64,000 nt of DNA from Thioclava atlantica (lineage in GTDB: Bacteria; Pseudomonadota; Alphaproteobacteria; Rhodobacterales; Rhodobacteraceae). A model generated the notes under the pieces. That model ran no database searches, was not told the origin of the DNA, and worked only from the letters and a program-made list of their open reading frames with translations. Each line of letters starts with the position of its first letter. Position 1 is the stretch's first letter. The stretch is from contig NZ_AQRC01000015.1 in NCBI RefSeq assembly GCF_000737065.1, positions 60,430 through 124,429 on the forward strand. Direction: 5' to 3'. Shown in pieces: positions 8,267-18,129 of the stretch. A program made the position numbers and the translations under genes.

Positions 8267-9829
8267 ATGCTGTTCTGGATCATCGCCGCCGCACTCGTCG
8301 CGGTCATTGCGCTGCTTTTCGCGCTCGCACTGCTGCGCGGCCATGCGCAGGACGACATGGCGCCGGCCGCGGCCTATGACGTGCAGGTCTATCGCGACCA
8401 GCTCAAGGATCTGGAGCGCGATATCGAGCGCGGCGTGGTCTCGGCCGAGGAAGGCGCGCGGGCGAAGCTCGAGATTTCGCGGCGGATGCTCGAGGCCGAT
8501 CGCAAGGCGCAGGCCGGATCGGATCTCGCGCGGGCCCCGAAGGGCGCCACGATGGCACTGATCGCGGCCGGGATCGTGCTGTTCGGCGGCGCGGTTGGGC
8601 TCTATCTGCGGATGGGCGCGGAGGGCTATCAGGATAAGCCGATCGCGCAGCGCATGGCCGAAGCAAACAAGCTCTACGACACCCGCCCCTCGCAGGCCGA
8701 GGCCGAGAAGACCGCCAAGGAGCGCCAGCTCGAGACGCCCAAGGTCGATCCGCAATATGCAGCGCTGCTCGAGCGGCTGCGCGCGGCTGTCGCAAAGAAC
8801 CCCGACGATCCGAAAGGGCTCGAACTGCTCGCGCGCAACGAGGCGGTGATCGGCAATTTCGACGCGGCCTGGAAGGCGCAGCAGCGCCTCATCGCGGTGA
8901 AGGGCGACGCGGCCACCGCCGCCGATTACGCGCAACAGGGCGAGCTGATGATCGTGGCGGCGGGCGGGCTGATCTCGCCCGAGGCCGAGAAGGTGCTCGC
9001 GACCGCACTCAAGAAGGACCCGAAGAACGGGCTCTCGCTCTACTATGTCGGGCTGATGATGGCGCAGAACGGGCGCGGCGACCGGGCGTTCCGGATCTGG
9101 GACGGCCTGCTGCGCAATTCCGAGCAGAGCGACCCCTGGGTGCCGCTCATCGAGCAGAATATCAACGAACTGGCCTGGCTGGCCGGGGAGAACGACTACA
9201 CGCCGCCGATGCCGCGGGGGGCTGGCCCGAGCCAGGCCGATATCGCGGCCGCGTCCGACATGTCGCCCGAGGCGCGCCAGCAGATGATCCGCGGCATGGT
9301 CGACAAGCTCAATGACCGGCTCGCGCAGCAGGGCGGCACGGCGGAGGAATGGGCGCGCCTGATCTCTTCGCTGCGGATGATCGGCGAGCTCGACCGGGCC
9401 GATGCGGTCTATGCCGAGGCGAAGGGCAAGTTCGCCGCGCGCCCGGCCGATCTGGCCAGGATCGAAGCCGCCCATGCGGCCCCTGCGGGCAAGGCACTCG
9501 AAGATGCGGGGGCGGCGCCGGGTGCCGGGGCCGGTCCGGAGGCGGGGCTGCCCGGCCCGAGCGCGCAGCAGATGCAGGATGCCGCCTCGATGACGCCCGA
9601 GCAGCGCCAGCAGATGATCCAGGGCATGGTCGACGGCCTCTTCGACCGGCTGACCACCGAAGGCGGCACGCCCGCGGAATGGGCCCGCCTGATCACCTCG
9701 CTTGCGACGCTGGGCGAGACCGAGCGGGCGAAGGAAGCCTGGGGCGAGGCGCAGCAGGCGCTTGCCGACAATCCCGATGCGCTCGCCCAGGTTCAACTGG
9801 CCGCGCAACAGGCGGGTGTGGCGCAATGA
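8267..9829 (+). CDS. ccmI: Cytochrome c biogenesis protein CcmI
   Basis: 520-residue membrane protein that holds apocytochrome c for haem attachment in the System I (Ccm) pathway. Two membrane helices occur at about 1-23 and 93-113, separated by the CcmI-1 coiled segment ([20 protein letters not shown]). The large periplasmic C-terminal part is TPR-rich. An internal duplication of about 80 residues is visible: [20 protein letters not shown] (9265-9324) recurs as [20 protein letters not shown] (9592-9651). The start is taken at [11 protein letters not shown], preceded by AGGAAGAGGAG. The stop overlaps the ruvX start (ATGA). Confidence 0.94.
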   Translation: MLFWIIAAALVAVIALLFALALLRGHAQDDMAPAAAYDVQVYRDQLKDLERDIERGVVSAEEGARAKLEISRRMLEADRKAQAGSDLARAPKGATMALIAAGIVLFGGAVGLYLRMGAEGYQDKPIAQRMAEANKLYDTRPSQAEAEKTAKERQLETPKVDPQYAALLERLRAAVAKNPDDPKGLELLARNEAVIGNFDAAWKAQQRLIAVKGDAATAADYAQQGELMIVAAGGLISPEAEKVLATALKKDPKNGLSLYYVGLMMAQNGRGDRAFRIWDGLLRNSEQSDPWVPLIEQNINELAWLAGENDYTPPMPRGAGPSQADIAAASDMSPEARQQMIRGMVDKLNDRLAQQGGTAEEWARLISSLRMIGELDRADAVYAEAKGKFAARPADLARIEAAHAAPAGKALEDAGAAPGAGAGPEAGLPGPSAQQMQDAASMTPEQRQQMIQGMVDGLFDRLTTEGGTPAEWARLITSLATLGETERAKEAWGEAQQALADNPDALAQVQLAAQQAGVAQ

Positions 9830-10299
9830 TTTGCGACACGATCGAGGTCTTCGCCGAGACCCTGCCGCGCATGGGGGCGATCGCGGGGCTCGACCTGGGG
9901 ACGAAGACGATCGGGGTGGCGGTGTCCGACGGCCTGCGCTCGGTCGCGACCCCGCTGCGGACGATCAAGCGGACGAAATTCGGCGCCGATGCCGAAGCGC
10001 TCCTGGCCATCGCGGCGGAGCGCGAGCTGAAAGGGCTGATCCTCGGCCTGCCGAAGAACATGGACGGCACCGAGGGCCCGCGCTGCCAGTCGACCCGGGC
10101 CTTTGCGCGCAATCTCGAGAAGCTGACCGATCTGCCGATCACTTTCTGGGACGAACGCCTCTCGACCGTGGCCGCCGAGCGCGCGATGCTCGAGGCGGAC
10201 ATGTCGCGCAAGAAGCGCGCCGAGGCGATCGACCATGTCGCCGCGGGCATCATCCTGCAAGGCGCGCTCGACCGGCTGCGCTATCTGGGGGCGGCATGA
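9826..10299 (+). CDS. ruvX: Putative pre-16S rRNA nuclease / Holliday junction resolvase-like RuvX (YqgF)
   Basis: 157-residue RNase H-fold protein. The motif [24 protein letters not shown] near residues 20-43 carries the first catalytic aspartate; [16 protein letters not shown] and [14 protein letters not shown] carry the other acidic active-site residues, and [14 protein letters not shown] is the C-terminal acidic helix. The family processes the 5' end of 16S rRNA and has been linked to recombination. It overlaps ccmI by four bases and DUF1289 by four bases, so the three genes form one coupled unit. Confidence 0.94.
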   Translation: MICDTIEVFAETLPRMGAIAGLDLGTKTIGVAVSDGLRSVATPLRTIKRTKFGADAEALLAIAAERELKGLILGLPKNMDGTEGPRCQSTRAFARNLEKLTDLPITFWDERLSTVAAERAMLEADMSRKKRAEAIDHVAAGIILQGALDRLRYLGAA

Positions 10300-10526
10300 G
10301 CGACGACATCTGGTCCCGCGACGAGATCGAGAGCCCCTGCATCAAGATCTGCCAGATCCACCCCGAGGAGCGGATCTGCGTGGGCTGCCTGCGCACGCTC
10401 GAGGAGATCGGCACCTGGTCGCGGCTGAGCCCCGAGGAGCGCCGCGCGGTGATGGCAGACCTGCCAGACCGCGCGCCGCGATTGCGCAAGCGTCGCGGCG
10501 GGCGCTCCGCGCGTCGCCAGGACTGA
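10296..10526 (+). CDS. DUF1289 cysteine-motif protein
   Basis: 76-residue protein. The segment [27 protein letters not shown] is the DUF1289 pattern with four cysteines (C..C and C..C) likely to bind a metal. The C-terminal tail is strongly basic ([15 protein letters not shown]), suggesting nucleic-acid contact. It starts within the ruvX stop (ATGA). Exact function is unknown; the position after ruvX fits an RNA or DNA role, which is inference only. Confidence 0.85.
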   Translation: MSDDIWSRDEIESPCIKICQIHPEERICVGCLRTLEEIGTWSRLSPEERRAVMADLPDRAPRLRKRRGGRSARRQD

Positions 10527-10625
10527 CGGCCAACTTGGCGGAGATCGGCGCGACCGTCGCACTTCGGCTTTGACCCCGGGCGGTGAAACAGCGATCCCCC
10601 GATCCTTTCCGGCGCGCCGCCGCGC

Positions 10626-11984
10626 TCAGGCCACGAGCTCTTCCAGCGTCGCGCGCCGGATCTGCGCCGCCTCCTGCGCCGCGCATGTCCTGTTGCGTCC
10701 GAAGCGCTTGGCGGCAAACAGAGCCGCATCCGCGCGGCCGATGGCGCGGTGGATATCGCCCTCGCCCTCGTCGTCATCCTCGACCGCGGCGTAGCCGATC
10801 GACACAGTCACCCGAAATCGGAGCGCGTCGATCGCAAGCGGCGGATGCGCCGCGACCGCGCGATGGATCAGCGTCGCGAGCCGCGAGAGCGATTTCTCGC
10901 GCCCGTCGGGCGTCAGGATCAGGAACTCCTCCCCGCCCCAGCGTGCGAGCAACTCGCCCCGCGACAGGATCGATTGCAGGTTCTCGCCGAGACGGGCGAG
11001 GATCTCATCCCCTTTCGCATAGCCGAAGCGATCGTTGATGACCCTGAAATGATCGACATCGACGAGGACCGCCCCGCCGATCTTGCCCGCCTCCGGCAGC
11101 CGGGAGTAGAGACCGGGCCGGCTCAGCGCCCCGGTAAGCGGGTCGCGCGTTGCGGCACATTCGAGCTCGCGCGCATCGGCATTGATCTGCCGCCCCATGA
11201 GAAGAATGACCCCGACGAGAAGCGCACTGAAGAAGGAAAGCAGGAGTTGCAGCTCGAAAAGGCTCTCGGCTGGCGCGGGCTGGGCCTTGACGAAGAGAAC
11301 CCCGCCGCCGAAGGGCACGAGAACCGCAGCAAGGGTCAGCGCACGGAACCCCGCGCCATGCGCCCTGCGCGAGAACAGGGCGCGCAGATACTTGTTCTTG
11401 TGAAAGAACCGACCGACCCCCGCGATCGCGAAGTAGAGCGCGCCGAGCGACGCGATCGAGAAATTCGAATCCAGCACGAACACGCCGAAACCGAATTGAT
11501 ATAGCGCGAAGAGCGCGACGCAGATCGCCCCGTAGAAAAAGAGCATCGCGAGATTGAAATGGTTGGGCGCAGTGAAAAGCGCCACATGCAGGAAGAGAAG
11601 GCTCGCCGCGGTCTTAACCGATAGCTGGCCGTTGAATTGGTAGCGTTCGTTGAGCGACAGGACGAGATCCGAGGTGACCACGCGCGGCCAGGTGGAAATT
11701 CCCGCCTCGAGCAAGCGCTGCGCCATGATAGTGATCACGACCAGTTGCATGACCCGCAACGAGTATTGCGGAGCCAGCGGCCTGAGAGGCTGGACGAGCA
11801 GGCTGATCGCGACGCTCAGATACCCGATCGCCGAGAGCGGGTGCAACGCGGGCGCCCCCGTCTGGCTGGAAATGAAAAAGTTATGCGCCGTCCCGAGTAC
11901 GATGATGGCGACCATCACGAAGACGATCAGCCGGTAGCTGTCACTGCGATCGGGCACCCCGAAATTCGAAAGCACTGTTTGCAT
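10626..11984 (-). CDS. Membrane-bound diguanylate cyclase (GGDEF)
   Basis: 452-residue protein with an N-terminal membrane region of about seven to eight helices (to about residue 250) and a C-terminal GGDEF domain. The catalytic loop reads ARWGGEEFLILTPDG, a GGEEF variant that is normally active; an upstream RDPLTGALSRPGLYSRL begins the domain. It should make cyclic di-GMP from two GTP, with the membrane part acting as sensor. No RxxD inhibitory site stands out before the GGEEF. The start is set at MQTVLSNFGVPDRSD, next to a GGTGGGG stretch; an ATG 33 bases upstream is possible. The gene stands alone. Confidence 0.88.
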   Translation of the reverse strand: MQTVLSNFGVPDRSDSYRLIVFVMVAIIVLGTAHNFFISSQTGAPALHPLSAIGYLSVAISLLVQPLRPLAPQYSLRVMQLVVITIMAQRLLEAGISTWPRVVTSDLVLSLNERYQFNGQLSVKTAASLLFLHVALFTAPNHFNLAMLFFYGAICVALFALYQFGFGVFVLDSNFSIASLGALYFAIAGVGRFFHKNKYLRALFSRRAHGAGFRALTLAAVLVPFGGGVLFVKAQPAPAESLFELQLLLSFFSALLVGVILLMGRQINADARELECAATRDPLTGALSRPGLYSRLPEAGKIGGAVLVDVDHFRVINDRFGYAKGDEILARLGENLQSILSRGELLARWGGEEFLILTPDGREKSLSRLATLIHRAVAAHPPLAIDALRFRVTVSIGYAAVEDDDEGEGDIHRAIGRADAALFAAKRFGRNRTCAAQEAAQIRRATLEELVA

Positions 11985-12053
11985 CCCCCACCGTTCGCCC
12001 CTCTCCTTGCGGGGCATCGAAGGGAGGCTAGCGCATGGCGGGTTGAGAAAGGC

Positions 12054-13151
<1,098 letters not shown>

Positions 13152-13227
13152 GCGGAGAAATCTCGATCAAAATGGTCGGGCATGGTGGGCGGGGATAGCA
13201 GCCCGCCGCCCACCATGCAAGCCGCGC

Positions 13228-14007
13228 TCAGACCGAGATGTTGCACGCGCCCCCGTCGAGCAGGATGTTCTGCCCCACGATGAAGCCCGCATGGGTGGAG
13301 CACAGGAAGGCGCACATCGCCCCGAACTCCTCCGAGCTGCCGTAGCGCCGCGCCGGGATCGTCGCCGACCGGCGCGCGCGTGCTTCCTCGACCGAGATCC
13401 CCTCGGATTGCGCCATGCGCGCATCGAGCGACTCCGCCCGGTCGGTGGCATGGATCCCGGGCAGCAGGTTGTTGATGTTCACCCCGTTCGGCGCGACCTG
13501 CCGCGCCGTGCCCGCGACGAAGCCGGTGAGCCCCATCCGCGCCGAGTTCGACAGGCCCAGCGTGGCGATCGGCGCGCGCACCGATTGCGAGGTGATGTTG
13601 ACGACCCGGCCCCAGCCACGGTCGATCATGCCCGGCAGCACCGCCTGCATCATCGCGATCGGGGCGAGCATGTTGGCATCGAGCGCGGCGATGAAATCCT
13701 CGCGCGACCAGTCCGACCACATGCCGGGCGGCGGTCCGCCCGCATTGTTGACGAGGATGTCGACCTCGCCCGCCGCATCGAGCACCGCCGCGCGCCCCTC
13801 GGCGGTGGTGATATCGGCCGCCACCGGCGTAACCGAGACCCCGGTCGCCGCCGCGATATCATTGGCCGCCGCCGCCAGCGCATCGGCGCCGCGCGCATTC
13901 AGGATCAGATCGACCCCGGCCTCGGCCAGCGCCATGGCACATCCGCGCCCCAGCCCCTTCGACCCCGCGCAGACGATCGCACGCTTGCCCCTGATCCCCA
14001 GATCCAT
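13228..14007 (-). CDS. SDR-family oxidoreductase with altered catalytic residues
   Basis: 259-residue short-chain dehydrogenase fold. The cofactor motif AIVCAGSKGLGRGCAMALAE lies near 10-29 and NNAGGPPPG near 85-93. The catalytic serine is in VVNITSQS, but twelve residues on, where the tyrosine of YxxxK belongs, the sequence reads LSNSARMGLTG: serine replaces tyrosine and arginine replaces lysine. A divergent FabG-like subgroup is known to depart from the canonical residues, so the protein may still be an enzyme with another mechanism, or a non-catalytic binder. Substrate unknown. Neighbouring genes give no pathway. Confidence 0.85.
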   Translation of the reverse strand: MDLGIRGKRAIVCAGSKGLGRGCAMALAEAGVDLILNARGADALAAAANDIAAATGVSVTPVAADITTAEGRAAVLDAAGEVDILVNNAGGPPPGMWSDWSREDFIAALDANMLAPIAMMQAVLPGMIDRGWGRVVNITSQSVRAPIATLGLSNSARMGLTGFVAGTARQVAPNGVNINNLLPGIHATDRAESLDARMAQSEGISVEEARARRSATIPARRYGSSEEFGAMCAFLCSTHAGFIVGQNILLDGGACNISV

Positions 14008-14186
14008 CGCTCTCTCCTCTCAAGCTTTTCCGGTCCCGTCCCGGCTTGCCGCACAATAACCCGCCGGGCGCGCGCGGCAAGCGCGCTGATGCACATGCAC
14101 AGCACGCTTGACCCCGGCGACCGGGCGGCGGTAAGCGGGAACGAAGCCTTTCAGGCATGACGCCCGCACGGGCACAGGGAGAGCGC

Positions 14187-15170
14187 GTGTCCGGTCCGAG
14201 CCAATCCGTCCATGTCTTCGCGGCCGCGGATTTCCGGGTCACCTCCGGCGCCAATCAGGGCGACGGGCTCGGCCCGGGCGAGTTCTGCGAACCGGGCGAT
14301 GTCTACAGGCTCCCGCGCGAGGCGGTCCCGAGACGGCTCGCGCTCGCGCAGGACGGCGGCCCGCCGCACGTCGCGCAAGGCTCTGAGATCGGCTCTCCCG
14401 GCGACCCGCTCCGCCTCGCCGCGCGCCACCTGATGATGACGCCCGATGGCGACGCGGTCGATCTGCTCCTGATCCGGCACGATCCGAGCGCCGCCTTCTT
14501 CGTGCTCCCCCTCTCGCCGCTGGTGCCACGCCTGGAATATACGCTGCTCGAGGTGAGCGACGATCCCGGCGAGGTCCGGCTGGCGGATCTGCTCTGCGTC
14601 GCCTTCACCACCGGCACGCGGATCACCCTCGCAAGCGGCGCGCAGGTGCCGATCGAGCAGCTCCGCCCCGGAGACCGGGTCCTGACCCGCGACAGCGGCC
14701 CGCAACCGGTGAGCCTCGTGGCGAAGGCGACGATGCGCGCGGCGGGCAGCTTCGCCCCGGTCGTGATCTCGGCCGGCGTTCTGGGCAATGACAGCGATCT
14801 GGTGATCTCGCCCCATCACCGGGTCTTTCTCTACCGGCGCGGCGCGGAGCGGCTGGGCGAGACCTCGGAGATCCTCGTGCAGGCCAAGCATCTCGTCGAT
14901 GACGACCATGTCTGGCGCCGCGAGGGCGGTTTCGTCGAATATTGCGCGCTCGTCTTCGACCACCATGAGATCATCTACGCCGAGGGCATTCCGGTCGAGA
15001 GCCTGATGGTCTGCGAGGCCACGCTTTCGCGTCTGCCCGAAGACCTCCGGCGCGAGATCTCGGATCGCCTGCCCGATCTGTCGCACCGCCCGCATTTCGG
15101 CACCGAGGCCCCGCGCGAGCTGCTCGACCGGATCGGGCGCGAGAAGATCTTCCGCAAGCGCAAGGACTGA
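14187..15170 (+). CDS. Hint-domain protein
   Basis: 327-residue protein typical of Rhodobacterales, with an N-terminal domain (SVHVFAAADFRV...) and a C-terminal Hint (hedgehog/intein) module. AFTTGTRITLASGAQVPIEQL begins the Hint domain, with GDRVLTRDSGPQPV and the block-F-like VISPHHRVFLY after it. The usual first-position cysteine of the domain is alanine here. The start is taken as GTG at 14187, which has GGGAGA upstream; an ATG at 14157 adds ten unconvincing residues. Such proteins are often exported and may self-process; function is not established. The gene stands alone. Confidence 0.78.
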   Translation: MSGPSQSVHVFAAADFRVTSGANQGDGLGPGEFCEPGDVYRLPREAVPRRLALAQDGGPPHVAQGSEIGSPGDPLRLAARHLMMTPDGDAVDLLLIRHDPSAAFFVLPLSPLVPRLEYTLLEVSDDPGEVRLADLLCVAFTTGTRITLASGAQVPIEQLRPGDRVLTRDSGPQPVSLVAKATMRAAGSFAPVVISAGVLGNDSDLVISPHHRVFLYRRGAERLGETSEILVQAKHLVDDDHVWRREGGFVEYCALVFDHHEIIYAEGIPVESLMVCEATLSRLPEDLRREISDRLPDLSHRPHFGTEAPRELLDRIGREKIFRKRKD

Positions 15171-15191
15171 CGGGCCCGAACCGCCGGCCCC

Positions 15192-15305
15192 CTTCACCTA
15201 GACAGAAATACCCCGGGGGTGAATTCGCGCATGCGAAGAGGGGGCAGAGCCCCCTCTCTGGCAGGTAACTGTCGCCGTCCGGCGACGGAGGGGCAGAGCC
15301 CCCTC
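15192..15305 (-). repeat. REP-like intergenic repeat, copy 3 plus a half copy
   Basis: Read on the minus strand: GGGGGCTCTGCCCCC, a spacer, then CCCCCGGGGTATTTC and a GAAG end (15192-15260). A second partial palindrome (GGGGCAGAGCCCC) follows at 15287-15303 beside the stop of the phosphatase gene. It fills the space between the convergent Hint and hisN-like genes. Confidence 0.7.
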
Positions 15306-16122
15306 AGCCCGCCAGATGAGCGAGCGCCGCTTCGTGGATCTCGCGATTGGCCGCCGCGATGACCTGCCCGCCGCGATGGGCCGGACGCCCCTGCCAGTCG
15401 GTGACGATGCCGCCCGCCGCCTCGATCACCGCGATCGGGGCGGCCACGTCATAGGCCTGCAGCCCCGCCTCGACCACCAGATCGATCTGCCCCGCCGCCA
15501 CGAGTGCATAGGCGTAGCAATCCATCCCGTAGCGGGTCAGGCGCACCTCGCGCGCCAGACGCGCGAAGGCCGCGCCCTCTTCGGGCGTGCCGACTTCGGG
15601 AAAGGTGGTGAAGAGAACGGCGTCGGAGAGGGCGCGCGGATCGCGCGTCCGCAAGATGCTCCGCCCCTGCGGCCCCTCCACCTCGGCGCGCCCGAAGCCG
15701 CCCGAGAAACGCTCGCCGATATAGGGCTGGTCGATGACCCCCAGTAGCGGCGCGCCGGGCCCGTCGGGGGTTTCCTCGCACAGGGCCACCAGCACGCCCC
15801 AGGTCGGCGTGCCCGACATGAAACCGCGGGTGCCGTCGATCGGGTCGAGCACCCAGGTCAGGCCGCTGGTGCCGCGGGTGACGCCGAACTCCTCGCCGTG
15901 GATGCCGTCCTGCGGGCGCAGTTTCCCGAGCCTCTCGCGGATCGCCGCCTCGGCAGCGCGGTCCGCCTCCGTCACCGGGTCGAACCCGGAGGCGAGCTTG
16001 TTGTCCGCCCCGATCCCGCCTTCGGGCCGGAACCGCGCGAGCGTCTCGGTCCGCGCCAGATCCGCCAGCTCGAAGGCGAGCGTCATCAGGTCGGTTTCGT
16101 CGCGGGAGGTGAGGACGGACAT
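15304..16122 (-). CDS. hisN: Inositol-monophosphatase-family phosphatase, probably histidinol-phosphatase
   Basis: 272-residue Mg2+-dependent phosphatase. Metal-site motifs are in order: VTEADRAAE, GEEFG (about residues 60-90), WVLDPIDGTRGFMSGTPTWG, and a C-terminal YDVAAPIAVIEAAGG carrying the last aspartate. Subfamily features (the RGFMSGTPTWGVLVAL segment) resemble bacterial HisN, which removes phosphate from histidinol-phosphate, but inositol- or other sugar-phosphate activity cannot be excluded from sequence alone. The start is MSVLTSRDETDLM; 15 extra in-frame residues upstream are unlikely. No his genes are nearby. Confidence 0.85.
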   Translation of the reverse strand: MSVLTSRDETDLMTLAFELADLARTETLARFRPEGGIGADNKLASGFDPVTEADRAAEAAIRERLGKLRPQDGIHGEEFGVTRGTSGLTWVLDPIDGTRGFMSGTPTWGVLVALCEETPDGPGAPLLGVIDQPYIGERFSGGFGRAEVEGPQGRSILRTRDPRALSDAVLFTTFPEVGTPEEGAAFARLAREVRLTRYGMDCYAYALVAAGQIDLVVEAGLQAYDVAAPIAVIEAAGGIVTDWQGRPAHRGGQVIAAANREIHEAALAHLAG

Positions 16123-16248
16123 CGCGGGCTCCACTGGTTGACCGGGACCCGCGGCCCCAAAAGACAAGGGGAGCGGTAACCGCCCCCCTCTATCAGGTCA
16201 AGCCAACGATCCGCCCCCACCACGGAGCGAAGGCTGGGCCCGACTGTC

Positions 16249-16611
16249 TCAAGCTGCGTCGGAGAGTACCTTGGCGAGCTCGAACAGACGTCTGCGCTGT
16301 GCCTCGGGGATCGCGTAATACGACCGCACCAGGGCCAGAGCCTCCTTGTCGGACAGAATATCGCCGGCCACCTCGGTCTCGGCGACGCTTTCTTCGGAGA
16401 GCCCCTCGAAGAAGAAGGAGATCCCCACGTCGAGCGCGTCCGCGATATCCCAGAGGCGCGACGCGGAAACCCGGTTCATGCCCGTTTCGTATTTCTGAAT
16501 TTGCTGAAATTTAATTCCGACCTGATCGGCCAGTTGTTGTTGCGTCATGCCGATCATCCAGCGCCGATGCCGAATTCTCTTTCCCACATGCACATCCACA
16601 GGATGTTTCAT
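16249..16611 (-). CDS. XRE-family transcriptional regulator
   Basis: 120-residue DNA-binding protein. The helix-turn-helix GMTQQQLADQVGIKFQQIQKYE lies at about residues 21-42, and the C-terminal half (ILSDKEALALVRSYYAIPEAQRRRLFELAKVL) is a short regulatory tail common in small alphaproteobacterial XRE proteins. The start is the ATG at 16609-16611 (MKHPVDVHVGKRIRHRRW), with GAGGGG upstream; a longer frame to 16779 has no supported start. A perfect palindrome at 16687-16704 just upstream is a candidate operator. Target genes are unknown. Confidence 0.88.
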   Translation of the reverse strand: MKHPVDVHVGKRIRHRRWMIGMTQQQLADQVGIKFQQIQKYETGMNRVSASRLWDIADALDVGISFFFEGLSEESVAETEVAGDILSDKEALALVRSYYAIPEAQRRRLFELAKVLSDAA

Positions 16612-17004
16612 CTTCAACCCCTCGAAGCGAATTTCAACTCGAAAACTACCATGCGCTGAGTGTGACGCTCCGGGCGAAAATTCAAACCTGTCTAAAAAGA
16701 CAGGCATTTCCGCGCTTATCGTTAAGAAACTGTCCAAAAGGGCAATCTCCGGGAAACTCGCGCTCTGCGTGTTTCGCAATTTGCGAGGCCGATTGCGGAT
16801 TACCTTACCCTGACATTTTCATGACGCGAAGGCGAACCACCGGAGGGTGATTCGTCGAAAATCGCCAGAACCGGAGGCTGTATCGGCCCGGTCTGGTGCC
16901 GGCACGTTCCACTGGCCGCGGAAAAGCCACCCCTGTATCACGGCTATGGAGAGAGATTAGCGGTGCATCTCCCGTGCCGCAGCACATGCCAGAACGGAGC
17001 CTTC
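16612..17004. promoter_or_regulatory. Divergent intergenic region with a palindrome
   Basis: 393 bases between the divergent XRE and quinone oxidoreductase genes, AT-richer than the genes. It holds a perfect inverted repeat CCTGTCT-AAAA-AGACAGG at 16687-16704. This suits autoregulation by the XRE protein, but could also be an RNA hairpin. No convincing short gene is seen. Confidence 0.45.
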
Positions 17005-17997
17005 ATGCGCGCCTTCAGACAAGCGACCCGCGAGACCACCCCCGAAATCACCGACATCCCCCTGCCCGCCCCCGGCCCGGGCGAGGTTCAGGTCGCGATC
17101 CGGGCCTGCGGGCTCAACTTCGCCGATCTGCTGATGATCGAGGGGAAGTATCAGGACACGCCTCAGACGCCCTTCACCCTCGGCATGGAACTGGCCGGCG
17201 TGGTGAGCGCCACGGGCCCGGGCACACGTTTTGCAGTGGGAACGCGGGTCGCGGTCTTCTCGGGCCAGGGCGGGCTGGCCGAGGCCGGAAACTTCCCCGA
17301 GAGCCGGTGCACCGCGATGCCCGAGGCGATGAGCTTCGCACAGGCCGCCGCCTTCCAGATCGCCTACGGGACCGGCCATGTCGCGCTCGAGGCGCGCGCC
17401 GGGCTGAAACCGGGCGAGACTCTGGTGGTGCTCGGCGCCGCGGGCGGGGTCGGTCTCGCCGCGGTCGAGATCGGCAAGCGGATGGGCGCGCGGGTGATCG
17501 CCTGCGCGCGCGGCGCGGCCAAGCTCGAGACCGCGCAAGCGGCGGGCGCAGATGACGTGCTCGACAGCGAAACCCCGGATCTCAAAGCCGCGCTGAAGGC
17601 GCTCGGCGGGGCCGACGTCATCTATGACGCGATCGGAGGCGCTGCAGGCGAAGCCGCCTTCCGCGCCCTCAAGCCCGGCGGGCGCTATCTGGCGATCGGC
17701 TTCGCCAGCGGCGCCATTCCCGACCTGCCCCTCAACCACGCCCTGGTGAAGAACATCGCAATCCACGGCCTCTATTGGGGCGGCTATCTGAAACTCGACC
17801 CCGAGGTTCTCACCGGCTCGATGCGCCAGCTTTTCGACTGGTTCGCGCAAGGCGGGCTGCGGCCGCATATCGGGGGAACCTACCCGCTCGAAAAGGTCGC
17901 GGATGCGCTCGAGGATCTGCGCGCGCGGCGCTCCACCGGCAAGCTGGTGATCGAGATCGGGGACGAGGCCGAACCTCTCCCCGGCGCGATTTTCTGA
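17005..17997 (+). CDS. Zinc-independent NADPH:quinone oxidoreductase family protein
   Basis: 330-residue MDR-superfamily enzyme. The GroES-like N-terminal domain includes ACGLNFADLLMIEGKYQ; the Rossmann motif is VVLGAAGGVGLAAVEIGKRMG at about 140-160. The zinc ligands of true alcohol dehydrogenases are absent, as in quinone reductases and enoyl reductase relatives. It likely uses NADPH to reduce quinones or other electrophiles; the exact substrate is not readable. The start is the ATG with ACGGAGCC upstream (MRAFRQATRETTPE). Monocistronic, opposite to the XRE gene. Confidence 0.88.
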   Translation: MRAFRQATRETTPEITDIPLPAPGPGEVQVAIRACGLNFADLLMIEGKYQDTPQTPFTLGMELAGVVSATGPGTRFAVGTRVAVFSGQGGLAEAGNFPESRCTAMPEAMSFAQAAAFQIAYGTGHVALEARAGLKPGETLVVLGAAGGVGLAAVEIGKRMGARVIACARGAAKLETAQAAGADDVLDSETPDLKAALKALGGADVIYDAIGGAAGEAAFRALKPGGRYLAIGFASGAIPDLPLNHALVKNIAIHGLYWGGYLKLDPEVLTGSMRQLFDWFAQGGLRPHIGGTYPLEKVADALEDLRARRSTGKLVIEIGDEAEPLPGAIF

Positions 17998-18129
17998 TCG
18001 CGCCGCGTGAAACCTGTGTGAAACAGTGCGTTTTCCGTGCCGACGAAATCTTGAATTCCGGTCTCGCTCTGCCAATATCGGTTCCGAAACCGGCGCGAGG
18101 GACCGCCGGGACGAAATTTGGAGGTGCTG

